Source: a virus
Reading direction: 5' to 3' (one strand)
Length of the DNA stretch: 47,063 nt
Virus record (IMG/VR): IMGVR_UViG_3300045051_000918
Span: 1-47,063 of that record
Part shown: positions 21,963 through 29,633 of the stretch, in pieces
Layout of the letters: the number at the start of each line of letters is the position of its first letter
Position numbering within the stretch: position 1 is the stretch's first letter
The notes under the pieces: generated by a model
Seen by the model: the letters and a program-made list of their open reading frames with translations, nothing else
The model's database searches: none
What the model was told of the DNA's origin: nothing
Program-made: the position numbers and the translations under genes

Positions 21963-22805
21963 TCAGCTGAAAAAGTTTCCAAGGTATCGATCCATGCCGC
22001 TATAGAGTCCATCGAGAATGCCGCCACCGCCACCTGATTTGCCCTGCATCCTTCCGATGATGCCTGCTGCGTCGAGCTTTCTGCCGAGGTTGGCTTCCTC
22101 TTTGGCCGCTCCATATAGGTTCTGAGTTCGATGCAGGTTCATGTCAGCCAGCATTTTCGATTGATCATTCATCGCCCCGACGTTGGCCGCCTGGACATTC
22201 ATCGACCTTTGCAGGTTGCCCTGGTCGGCACCGAACTGTGATTGAGACTGGGCCTGATCGTATTTTGCAGCTCCACCGAGCTGGCCAATGATCCGCTGGC
22301 GGTTGAAGTTTTGGGCTGCATTCATCCGGTCGGAAGCTGAAAGTGGACCCTGCTGCTGCATTCCCGAGAGAAGGCTCTGGTAGTCGCTCGATGCCTGGGA
22401 GCTGGCCTGGTTCTGGGCGGCCTCACGATAGGGGTTGTAATTCATCCCCTGGAGGCTTCCCCCCTGGCTTGTCAGATAAGGGTTATAGCCAAACTCAGTA
22501 CCTCTATATTGAGATGTCGCATTGCGTCGCAGGATAGCGGACTGAGGAATTGGAGCGGGACCAGCTTCCTCAAGTGTTCTTGTCCCTGCGTTTCCCATAT
22601 TCTTCGCAGCGTCTTTGATTTCCTTTGCACCGGGCACAGGTATATTGCGATCAATTGCTTTGGATGCTGTGTCGTAGGCACCGACGACATCCTTCTTCGC
22701 CGTTCCGAATGGATCCTTGACGCTGGCTTTGACGTGCTCGATCTCATTGCTAACTTTACCCTTTATTGCTTTCCCTGCCTGCCCGAGAGTCCCGCCAATC
22801 TTCAT
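21963..22805 (-). CDS. Helical virion-operon protein, paralogue B, 280 aa
   Basis: It has a Lys-rich N-terminus, a Tyr/Asn/Gln-rich centre, the LSASDR core shared with paralogue A, and a Gly-rich tail (KSGGGGGILDG). The Gly run and amphipathic helices suit a membrane-interacting internal protein. It starts right after the adaptor gene, at the head of the ejection-type gene run. Confidence 0.6.
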   Translation of the reverse strand: MKIGGTLGQAGKAIKGKVSNEIEHVKASVKDPFGTAKKDVVGAYDTASKAIDRNIPVPGAKEIKDAAKNMGNAGTRTLEEAGPAPIPQSAILRRNATSQYRGTEFGYNPYLTSQGGSLQGMNYNPYREAAQNQASSQASSDYQSLLSGMQQQGPLSASDRMNAAQNFNRQRIIGQLGGAAKYDQAQSQSQFGADQGNLQRSMNVQAANVGAMNDQSKMLADMNLHRTQNLYGAAKEEANLGRKLDAAGIIGRMQGKSGGGGGILDGLYSGMDRYLGNFFS

Positions 22806-22823
22806 ATGGGTTCCTTTAAACTG

Positions 22824-23531
22824 TTAGAATTCATCGCCATAGGCTTCCTGAAGAGCCCGCATATCAGGCTCCAGGTAAACGTCTTCATCGTCATCCGTGA
22901 GACGGGACAGCGAGTTCTTCAGCTTGTCTTCCTGCTTGTCGAGGCGCTTGCTCCAGACTTCCACCAGGGGATCGCCGATCTTTTCGAGCACCGATTTTTT
23001 CACATGAGCAAGGATATATTGGATCCGAAGACCTTTCTCCAAAACGTCTTCATCATCTTCAAGGCGCTTTGCCTGCCTGATATACCACACGCGAAACTGA
23101 TTGGATGACGACTCACGGATAGGCGGGTAGATGTAGATCGCTTGGCCCAGGCTGGTTGTGTTCACGAGCCGATAGCGATAGCTGTCATTTGCTGAGACGT
23201 TTGTGATCTCGTCGAGATCGATCTTTCCGAGCTTATAGGAATCGCCCATGTTGTCGGCGTCGTAGCCGTTTTCAGAAAAGAAAACCCGGCGTAGCCTGCT
23301 CTCGTAAAGGTCTTCAGGGAGGTCGATCGTCTCGTCACCTTCTTCCACCGTGAGATCCGCGTAAGTGAGAAAGAAGTCCGAGAAGCAGTCAATGATGATC
23401 TCTTCGGCATCGTCGATCGCGTCCTCGATGAACTGCTTTATATCGTCAGTCGTGACGAAGTTTTCCTCGTGGAGGTCGAGGTCGTCCTGGACTTTGCTCA
23501 CGATTCTTGAAAGCGGCCATTCGCTTGCCAT
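22824..23531 (-). CDS. Probable head-tail adaptor protein, 235 aa
   Basis: Acidic and helical, with TTDDIKQFIEDAIDDAEEII at residues 26-45, the kind of N-terminal helix bundle seen in podoviral adaptor proteins (T7 gp11 / P22 gp4-like role). The start at 23531 has GGGAG seven bases upstream. An in-frame ATG at 23666 would add 45 residues but has no good ribosome site. The adaptor joins the portal to the tail nozzle. Identity is by fold impression and position. Confidence 0.6.
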   Translation of the reverse strand: MASEWPLSRIVSKVQDDLDLHEENFVTTDDIKQFIEDAIDDAEEIIIDCFSDFFLTYADLTVEEGDETIDLPEDLYESRLRRVFFSENGYDADNMGDSYKLGKIDLDEITNVSANDSYRYRLVNTTSLGQAIYIYPPIRESSSNQFRVWYIRQAKRLEDDEDVLEKGLRIQYILAHVKKSVLEKIGDPLVEVWSKRLDKQEDKLKNSLSRLTDDDEDVYLEPDMRALQEAYGDEF

Positions 23532-23880
23532 TGCTTTCTCCCGGCGCACGTAAAGAGTTTGAGTCTCGACTGCTTGACCGGACTTGACCTTGACTGGATT
23601 GAATATGCGGGTGGAATAGACATGCTGGCGCACCTGGAAGTCGATCGACTGCGCCGTTAGATTCATAGCTTACATTATCTTTCGGGTCAGAAATACCCCC
23701 GCCCCTCGGGGAAATTTGGCAAGTTTCAGTGAAGGATAAACCTTTTCGGACAAAACGGGGGGCGATGTGGGCAGGGGCAGAAAAGGTCAGCAGATCTAAG
23801 CAGAAATTGTAATAGGGATCGCTGGCTCCGATGAAAGAGCTGGCGAAGAGACGGCGAGAAGAAAAACTGCGATGCAGAAC

Positions 23881-24090
23881 TTAATCATAATCAGGGTCCT
23901 TCAAGGTAAAAATCTTTGGATCCCACCGGACGTTAAACCGGAAAGCCTTGGCACAACCGCGACATGTAAGTTTGCGGTCAAGGATATCACCCAGCATTAA
24001 AAGGTTAAACCTGTTTTTCTCAGAGCAATATGGACAAAGGATCATGAGATGATCCGGTTTGCAGCAAGGTGGTGTTCGTTGATATTTCAT
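23881..24090 (-). CDS. Small zinc-ribbon protein, 69 aa
   Basis: Two CxxC knuckles are present (Cys19/Cys22 and Cys43/Cys46), separated by 20 residues, the classic zinc-ribbon spacing. The ATG at 24090 was chosen over a TTG further upstream. It is a likely nucleic-acid-binding or regulatory adaptor; no family is recognised. It sits between the small exported proteins and the adaptor gene. Confidence 0.6.
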   Translation of the reverse strand: MKYQRTPPCCKPDHLMILCPYCSEKNRFNLLMLGDILDRKLTCRGCAKAFRFNVRWDPKIFTLKDPDYD

Positions 24091-24230
24091 ATTGAGAGCC
24101 ACCCAATGAAAGTCAGACTGCCAAGCCAATTGGCGAGGCAGCCCAGGTTTTTTGCCTATGGAGGTTAGTGAAAAACATTGGTGCTCGATATGCTGAATAA
24201 ATTATATGACGTTCTCGATCGCAGCCGCAC

Positions 24231-24263
24231 AAAAAAACCGGACCTTTAAAAAAAGCCCGGTTT
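24231..24263 (-). terminator. Rho-independent terminator
   Basis: On the minus strand AACCGG and CCGGTT pair across a T-rich loop and TTTTTTT follows. It lies about 30 bases after the 52-residue gene at 24294. Confidence 0.75.
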
Positions 24264-24293
24264 CGCACAGGAGTTCAGTCTATGACCTATCGA

Positions 24294-24452
24294 TCATTCC
24301 GGCTGATTCGCATCTGGAGCCGGTTTGCTGCTGTCTTCCGGGATATTTTTCACAACTTCGATCAGAAAAGCAACGCACGTTCGCACCTTTTCGTTTCCTA
24401 CTGCGACAGCCCCGATAGCCATCAGCAGTATCAGGACATACCGCTTTACCAT
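24294..24452 (-). CDS. Small exported or membrane protein, 52 aa
   Basis: GAGG lies seven bases before the ATG. The N-terminus VKRYVLILLMAIGAVAVG is a transmembrane or signal segment, followed by a short charged tail ending in Pro/Asp-rich residues. It is placed 36 bases after a lipoprotein gene. A lysis-related role (spanin partner or holin-like) is possible, but length and charge pattern are not decisive. Confidence 0.7.
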   Translation of the reverse strand: MVKRYVLILLMAIGAVAVGNEKVRTCVAFLIEVVKNIPEDSSKPAPDANQPE

Positions 24453-24488
24453 ATTGATCCTCACGCAATGAGTGTTTGGTTAGTCTGA

Positions 24489-24761
24489 TTATTGAAATGT
24501 TTTACTGTTTTTTACCAGCTCGGGATGCCGTTTTACGAGCAAACCCTGGTGATCATATTCCTCTTGCTCGACTGCAAGCTTTTGCAGATCCAAAAGAAAT
24601 GTGTCCTCAAACTTATCTACATTCTCGGGTCGATGTGCCTTTGGTTTTTTAACCGGCTGAAGCGGCTCGCAAGGCTTCTCAATTTCACGTTCTGGCTGCT
24701 TTTGTACAGCTTCCTCAGCGGAGCATGACACGAGAGACAAAAGCAGGATGAAGCGCTTCAT
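24489..24761 (-). CDS. Small lipoprotein, candidate outer-membrane spanin, 90 aa
   Basis: A short signal ends in a lipobox, Leu10-Val11-Ser12-Cys13, so the mature protein starts with a lipidated Cys. The rest is charged and Pro-rich, then helical. Small lipoproteins in phage late operons often act as outer-membrane spanins (Rz1-like) that breach the outer membrane at lysis. The endolysin is 4 kb upstream in the same operon. AAGGAG precedes the ATG. A matching inner-membrane spanin is not certain. Confidence 0.7.
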   Translation of the reverse strand: MKRFILLLSLVSCSAEEAVQKQPEREIEKPCEPLQPVKKPKAHRPENVDKFEDTFLLDLQKLAVEQEEYDHQGLLVKRHPELVKNSKTFQ

Positions 24762-24861
24762 AACGTTTCTCCTTCGATTAAATTTTTGTCTCGACTTTTG
24801 GTTAGGGTGAATAAGGGACCTGGCAGGAAGCGCCAGATCCGCAAGGAAAGGTTAGGATTAG

Positions 24862-25053
24862 TCAGGCTTCTTCGATTGCCGTTACAGCTTCATAGAGATC
24901 AATGATCAGTTGCTCTTGATATAGCAGGCATTCTTTGATCTTTTTGGTTACCCGATAAATGGCTTCCCTCGTCTTATCGTCGGTGATCGACCGGACATCG
25001 TCATCCGCGAGGTCAGTTGGGTCCGGTCTATTGCTGTCGTCCAGTTCAGGCAT
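24862..25053 (-). CDS. Hypothetical acidic helical protein, 63 aa
   Basis: ATG at 25053 follows a run of seven G that acts as a ribosome site. An earlier in-frame start at 25089 lies inside the tail gene. It has an acidic, disordered N-terminal half and a helix in the second half (YRVTKKIKECLLYQEQLIIDLY). It overlaps the end of the large tail gene by eight bases. The role is unknown; a tail accessory or chaperone is possible. Confidence 0.65.
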   Translation of the reverse strand: MPELDDSNRPDPTDLADDDVRSITDDKTREAIYRVTKKIKECLLYQEQLIIDLYEAVTAIEEA

Positions 25054-28000
25054 TGACCCCCCCTTTGTCCGATGACTTGAGAGCCCCATGCGTTCGATCG
25101 CCGATCAAACGATATGTGAGATTATACCCAATCATGTCTATTTTCTGATCATAAAAATAACGGTACCAGCGAATTGTCGGCCATCTTTCCGTGTAGTCGG
25201 CAAGGTTGGTCGGGTTCGCAGTGTCCGGCAGGACAATGATCGTATAGGTCGACCCCGAAAGGCTCACAGTGGACACTGGAACCGGGTCCATGTCCTCCTC
25301 CCAGGCCACCAGGAATTGCCCGGACTTGTCGAGCCCTATGTCGATCACGGGATTACTGAGATGGTCCGTGACCGTAACCTGTATGAACACTGTAGTTTGA
25401 GGGAATGCAGCCTTCATCACCACATTGATAGCCGTTATACCCGTTACATCGAAAGGCTCCCAGGTCGCATACTTGAACGCAAGAGCCTCGAACCCCACCT
25501 GCTTAAAGCAGTTGCGGATCTGTCCTTTCCCGAAATGCCGTTTGTACGATATGACCGTTTCCGTTTTAAACCTGCAGTCCGTGTGCCGAAAGAACTGCTC
25601 AAGGTCGAGGAGCGATCCCGTCGTATAGTCGGTATCAAAGGGCAAATGCTGGTAGTTCAGGCATGCAGTCAGCTTCTCGGGAGTCTCCCCGAGATCGTTC
25701 CAGCCCAGCGGCCTGAAACTGACCCCTGTTTGCGCCCGATCCTGCAAGGTGAACATGGCCCTTATCGTCTGCTTTCGAGCCCAGGGAATGCCGTATGCGA
25801 ACGCCACAGACTTATAATACGGAAGTATGGGATGCTTCAGGCCCGTGACATGCGACTCGTCATAGGTCCGGTCAGAATCGGCGTACATGAGGTAGGTGTC
25901 CTGCGAGCGATACCAGCGCCTCGTATCATCGGAGTAAAGCGTGGCATGGGTTTGAAAGTAATCCGTGTCCGTCACCACCCCTAAAAGCGTCGTGTCCTGA
26001 AACCTTACCCCGTCGTGAGTCGTTACGGGCATCGTCGAACTGAGTCCCTTTTGAAGAGACAGCACAACAAAGAAGGGTTTGGAGTCCTCGTCATAGAGCG
26101 ACCAGTAAATGAGCCGGTTCAGCTCGTCAAACCTGCCCCGCAGCTGCTTCGGACCAATCTCACCTGTGCTTGCCCGGACCGTCGCCAGCCAGTCGTTATA
26201 GGTGCCAATCAAGTGCTCTGTAACCCTGAAAGCCTTGAGGCCATCGGTATAGATGATCCCGCTATTGCTCCAGAGGAATACCCCGACGTTCGTCACGACG
26301 ATCGATTGATTGGCGATGCAGCCATATTCATCGGATATCGTGCGAAGGAAGGTGCGGCCAGCTCCATCCGAGGACTTGTTACCCTCGACCCGCCAGAGCC
26401 TGTTTTGAGTGGTAATGATCGGCTTATCGAGAAAGCTCGTAACGCCAGTACCCTCGTCGTCAAAGTCCTCAAACAGCGATGCCGGGGTCGCATGCGGAAT
26501 GCCTGGAGTGCTCTGGTAGAGCCTTTGAATGTTGTTGACGATGTTGAGTGCGTAGCCGATCTGGTTGACGATCGTGAAATAGTAAGGCCCCTGAGGAAGC
26601 GAGTCGTAGCCGAGCACTCCCCCATTGAAGTATGCCTGCTCGTTGAACTGCTCATCAGAGTCGGTGGTTTCCGATTGGTGGGGCACGACGTATGCGGTCT
26701 TCACTGACCAGCCATCATCGATGAGAGCCTGGGGCAGAGTCGGTGCCGTGATGTCGCCCGTCCGATACCACCACTTCGCAGACTGATCGATGTAATAGAC
26801 ATCCCCGCCGTTGAGCGTTCTCGCAAAGACGGCATCGATCGTGCTCTGAAAATAGAGGTCCGTGCTGCGATCCATCCTGGCGGCAATCCCGCCATAGACC
26901 AATGGTGCGGACGAGAAGCTGTATGCGTTGGTCCTCGTGCTCTCGCTATAAGCAATCAAAGGCTCAAGACCAATTGGCGATAGCGTCCTGACTTCGAGGA
27001 AGCTCACAGGGCCATCGAACGTGAATTGCCTTGGAGCCCCCTCGTAGCTTGCCGTGTAGCTGTCCCTAAGGTAAAACGCATAGCCGTAGCGATAGTTTCC
27101 GGCCACGTCCTCGGGAAGGGTATCGGCATACCATGAGTCCACGTAGGCATTGCTGATATCCATGAGTTCGGTGGTTTTGGCTTTGGCGTTCGTCTTGATG
27201 TAAAAGCCAAAGTTGCGATATGTGGCGTAATAGGTCGTTCCACCGATATCGACTCCACGCGACTGATAGGCTGTAAATGCATCGCGGATATAGGCTACAA
27301 GGTCTTCGTAGGTGATCGATTCGATCGTAGCCGGTGAGCCGTCATGCATGCAAAGCCACAGTTTTCCCCAATCGGTACCGATACCGATGATGGGAGCATA
27401 GGCAGCAACGGCAGAGACGTTATAGTCTGCAACCGAAAAAGGGTTGGCCGCATCGATGGGGTTAGCCGTCCCGGTTAAAAACTCGTAGGCCAGATACTGC
27501 ATGTTGGTCATGGCTCCAGGCGCACCGACCTGTCCCCAGGTTCGCTCTGCCCAGATCTCGATGGACCCCGTGGTATCCGACGAATACGCCCCCGACTTAT
27601 AGTCCCAGCGGATGCGATAGACCTGATAGCGGTAGTTCTGCACTGTCGAGTCATAGGTCGCATTCTCCGTCGACTGAGCAGAGTTTACTCCGATGTAGGT
27701 CTTTGGCAGCTGAGCATTGAAAGCCTTGAGGGTATATCCCGACGTGTCGCCAATCGGGTTTTTAATAGGCGCAATCTTTCGGAGCGGCAGACGATTATTG
27801 TCCGGTGGATAGGTGTCCGGGTCTTCCCCGTCAGGGTCCGAAGTATTGGCTGTAAAGGTTTTGATGTAAGGCTCCAGCGCCAGATAAAGATGCGACTGCC
27901 AGTCGGATGCCTGAAGATGCCCCTGCTCATCGACGAATGCAACGGCTGTCCCATTGCCATCACTACGGGCGTTTGCTGGATAAATTCCAAGCACATCGGA

Positions 28001-28681
28001 TGCATTGGTCTGCACTGTCAGGATCTCATCGAAGACCACTTCATCGGTGGACAATGTGCCCGAAAACCTTGATACAGTCCAGCCCGCGGGGAATGCGGTA
28101 TCAAACCACCCCCATTTGAGATTCCCGAGTGCTCCGCCCCGAGCATACTTTTTTGTGGTCGCATCCAATCTCGCAGTTGCCACAGCGATCGTAATTGTTC
28201 GGCTGCTGCCGCTTATCACAGGAGCATATGTCGGGCCTGCCCCGTTACTGCCAGAAGCCACCACGAGCTGGTCATAGGTTGGAGCCGACTTTGTAACCGT
28301 GAAGCCCTTGCCGCTGCTATCGTAGACCCGGAAAACAACAGAGGTTGACCTGTCCTTTGGCGTTTGAACCTCGGTCCAGGCACTGCTCGTATCGGACTCC
28401 AAACGGTAGTAGAGCTTGCCGGACACCTGAGCAGTCGTATTCGCTGGCTCCGCATAGCAGTAGGCGATCAGCCAATCTTCGAGCTTGAATAGCTGGCGAA
28501 TCTTGGTCGGTGTCGTCTGGGTCGTGAATCTCCGATAGCCGTCTCGAAGTGAGAGCATCTGAATTTTGAAGTTATTCGTGAGGTTCCGACAGATCTCCTG
28601 AAACTCAGAACCGCTGGCCGTTACAAGGTCAGTGATTCCGCCGCTGTGATCGGTCACGTCCTCCTGTTTCCAGTCGTACAT
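25046..28681 (-). CDS. Large tail protein, nozzle/stabilisation type, 1211 aa
   Basis: It is the largest gene in the window. Tyr/Trp-rich beta repeats run through the protein. A block near residues 760-830 (NRLWRVEGNK, RTISDEYGCIANQS, GVFLWSNSGIIYTDGLKAF) looks like the propeller-like repeats of podoviral tail nozzle or DNA-stabilisation proteins (P22 gp10 / T7 gp12 role). It should sit at the tail tip below the adaptor. It begins one base after the next gene's stop (TGATG), a coupled arrangement. Confidence 0.65.
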   Translation of the reverse strand: MYDWKQEDVTDHSGGITDLVTASGSEFQEICRNLTNNFKIQMLSLRDGYRRFTTQTTPTKIRQLFKLEDWLIAYCYAEPANTTAQVSGKLYYRLESDTSSAWTEVQTPKDRSTSVVFRVYDSSGKGFTVTKSAPTYDQLVVASGSNGAGPTYAPVISGSSRTITIAVATARLDATTKKYARGGALGNLKWGWFDTAFPAGWTVSRFSGTLSTDEVVFDEILTVQTNASDVLGIYPANARSDGNGTAVAFVDEQGHLQASDWQSHLYLALEPYIKTFTANTSDPDGEDPDTYPPDNNRLPLRKIAPIKNPIGDTSGYTLKAFNAQLPKTYIGVNSAQSTENATYDSTVQNYRYQVYRIRWDYKSGAYSSDTTGSIEIWAERTWGQVGAPGAMTNMQYLAYEFLTGTANPIDAANPFSVADYNVSAVAAYAPIIGIGTDWGKLWLCMHDGSPATIESITYEDLVAYIRDAFTAYQSRGVDIGGTTYYATYRNFGFYIKTNAKAKTTELMDISNAYVDSWYADTLPEDVAGNYRYGYAFYLRDSYTASYEGAPRQFTFDGPVSFLEVRTLSPIGLEPLIAYSESTRTNAYSFSSAPLVYGGIAARMDRSTDLYFQSTIDAVFARTLNGGDVYYIDQSAKWWYRTGDITAPTLPQALIDDGWSVKTAYVVPHQSETTDSDEQFNEQAYFNGGVLGYDSLPQGPYYFTIVNQIGYALNIVNNIQRLYQSTPGIPHATPASLFEDFDDEGTGVTSFLDKPIITTQNRLWRVEGNKSSDGAGRTFLRTISDEYGCIANQSIVVTNVGVFLWSNSGIIYTDGLKAFRVTEHLIGTYNDWLATVRASTGEIGPKQLRGRFDELNRLIYWSLYDEDSKPFFVVLSLQKGLSSTMPVTTHDGVRFQDTTLLGVVTDTDYFQTHATLYSDDTRRWYRSQDTYLMYADSDRTYDESHVTGLKHPILPYYKSVAFAYGIPWARKQTIRAMFTLQDRAQTGVSFRPLGWNDLGETPEKLTACLNYQHLPFDTDYTTGSLLDLEQFFRHTDCRFKTETVISYKRHFGKGQIRNCFKQVGFEALAFKYATWEPFDVTGITAINVVMKAAFPQTTVFIQVTVTDHLSNPVIDIGLDKSGQFLVAWEEDMDPVPVSTVSLSGSTYTIIVLPDTANPTNLADYTERWPTIRWYRYFYDQKIDMIGYNLTYRLIGDRTHGALKSSDKGGVNA

Positions 28682-29064
28682 CAGGTGACTCCCAGGATGA
28701 TATCCATCTTCACGTATGTATAGAGACGAACGCCTGTGCTGGCTGTGCGGCCCTGCTCAAGATATACGATCTCCTCGGACGTATTGCGGGCCGTGATGTT
28801 CACGGGACATGGGTCGTTATCCGCCCAGGTTACATCCCAGGCCAGAGGGAACGTGAAGTCATAGTAATAGGGAGCCGAACCACCCACCCAGTCAGCAGTC
28901 AGGATCGATACCTTGTATGGCTCCGCTGCGCCAGGGGTAAGCCTTTGCGAGTCGATCCCATCGTGCGTGTGATCGTTCAGCCTTTGGATGTCGAAGTTAT
29001 ACGAATCCCAAAAGTCGCGATCATCAATTTCTGGGATTTTGTAGCCTTTGTCTGTATATTTCAT
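28681..29064 (-). CDS. Small tail-associated protein, 127 aa
   Basis: It contains NDHTHDGIDSQRL (residues about 31-43), a histidine-rich motif common in phage tail and fibre proteins where it can bind metal. The rest is beta-rich. It is translationally coupled to the large tail protein (overlap of one base) and overlaps the endolysin by 41 bases. It is likely a tail accessory or fibre-attachment protein. Confidence 0.7.
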   Translation of the reverse strand: MKYTDKGYKIPEIDDRDFWDSYNFDIQRLNDHTHDGIDSQRLTPGAAEPYKVSILTADWVGGSAPYYYDFTFPLAWDVTWADNDPCPVNITARNTSEEIVYLEQGRTASTGVRLYTYVKMDIILGVT

Positions 29065-29542
29065 AAGCCCGTTCCCCTTCTTTTAGCGATTCGGAGTAGG
29101 AAAATCCAAGGAACAGCTTTCTTTCGGCTGCCCTGCGTTTGACGAGTACGCCCATCACTGCTTTATCGTTTTTGTTCCACTTCAAAAACTCTTCAGCTGC
29201 ATCAAACCTTTTCCCGAGGTTCAGCAGTTTTAGAAAGCTCGAATCCTTGAAGGCAGCGACGCCCACGTTATAGATGAAGCTGGCCAGGGCATCGAATTCC
29301 TTTTGCACAACGGGAAGCTTTACGTATCGCTCGATCGCTTTCTCGACATAAATGAGATCCTTGACGAGAAGAATTCCAGCTTCCATCCTGGTAATTTTCA
29401 TTCCCATCTTCACGTCAGGACCTGTGTGGCCAAAACCTATAGTCCATGGCTCGCCTGTCTTTGAGCCTGGATCGGGATATGCTTCTGCTGAGAAGCCCTC
29501 GAAGTGTTTGATAAAGTCTCGACCGTGATCCGATGTGTTCAT
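29024..29542 (-). CDS. GH24 lysozyme (endolysin), 172 aa
   Basis: The catalytic triad is visible as Glu15, Asp24 and Thr34 in EGFSAEAYPD...WTIGFGHT, the T4/P22-type lysozyme signature. It cuts the peptidoglycan glycan strand at lysis. Its length is normal for the family. There is no signal peptide, so a holin must let it out; no clear holin is adjacent. GGAG precedes the ATG. Confidence 0.93.
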   Translation of the reverse strand: MNTSDHGRDFIKHFEGFSAEAYPDPGSKTGEPWTIGFGHTGPDVKMGMKITRMEAGILLVKDLIYVEKAIERYVKLPVVQKEFDALASFIYNVGVAAFKDSSFLKLLNLGKRFDAAEEFLKWNKNDKAVMGVLVKRRAAERKLFLGFSYSESLKEGERAYEIYRQRLQNPRN

Positions 29543-29633
29543 TTATGCTCCGACGATGTTTTCCAGGTTCATTCAGATGCTTCAAGCGTTGGTCCGTTCA
29601 TTTGAAAAACCTTCCTTTTTCAGTGGCAAAAAC

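Noticed and set aside
23532-23666. Longer N-terminus (45 residues) for the adaptor gene
   Set aside because: The upstream ATG has no good ribosome site, whereas the ATG at 23531 has GGGAG at correct spacing. The longer form remains possible.
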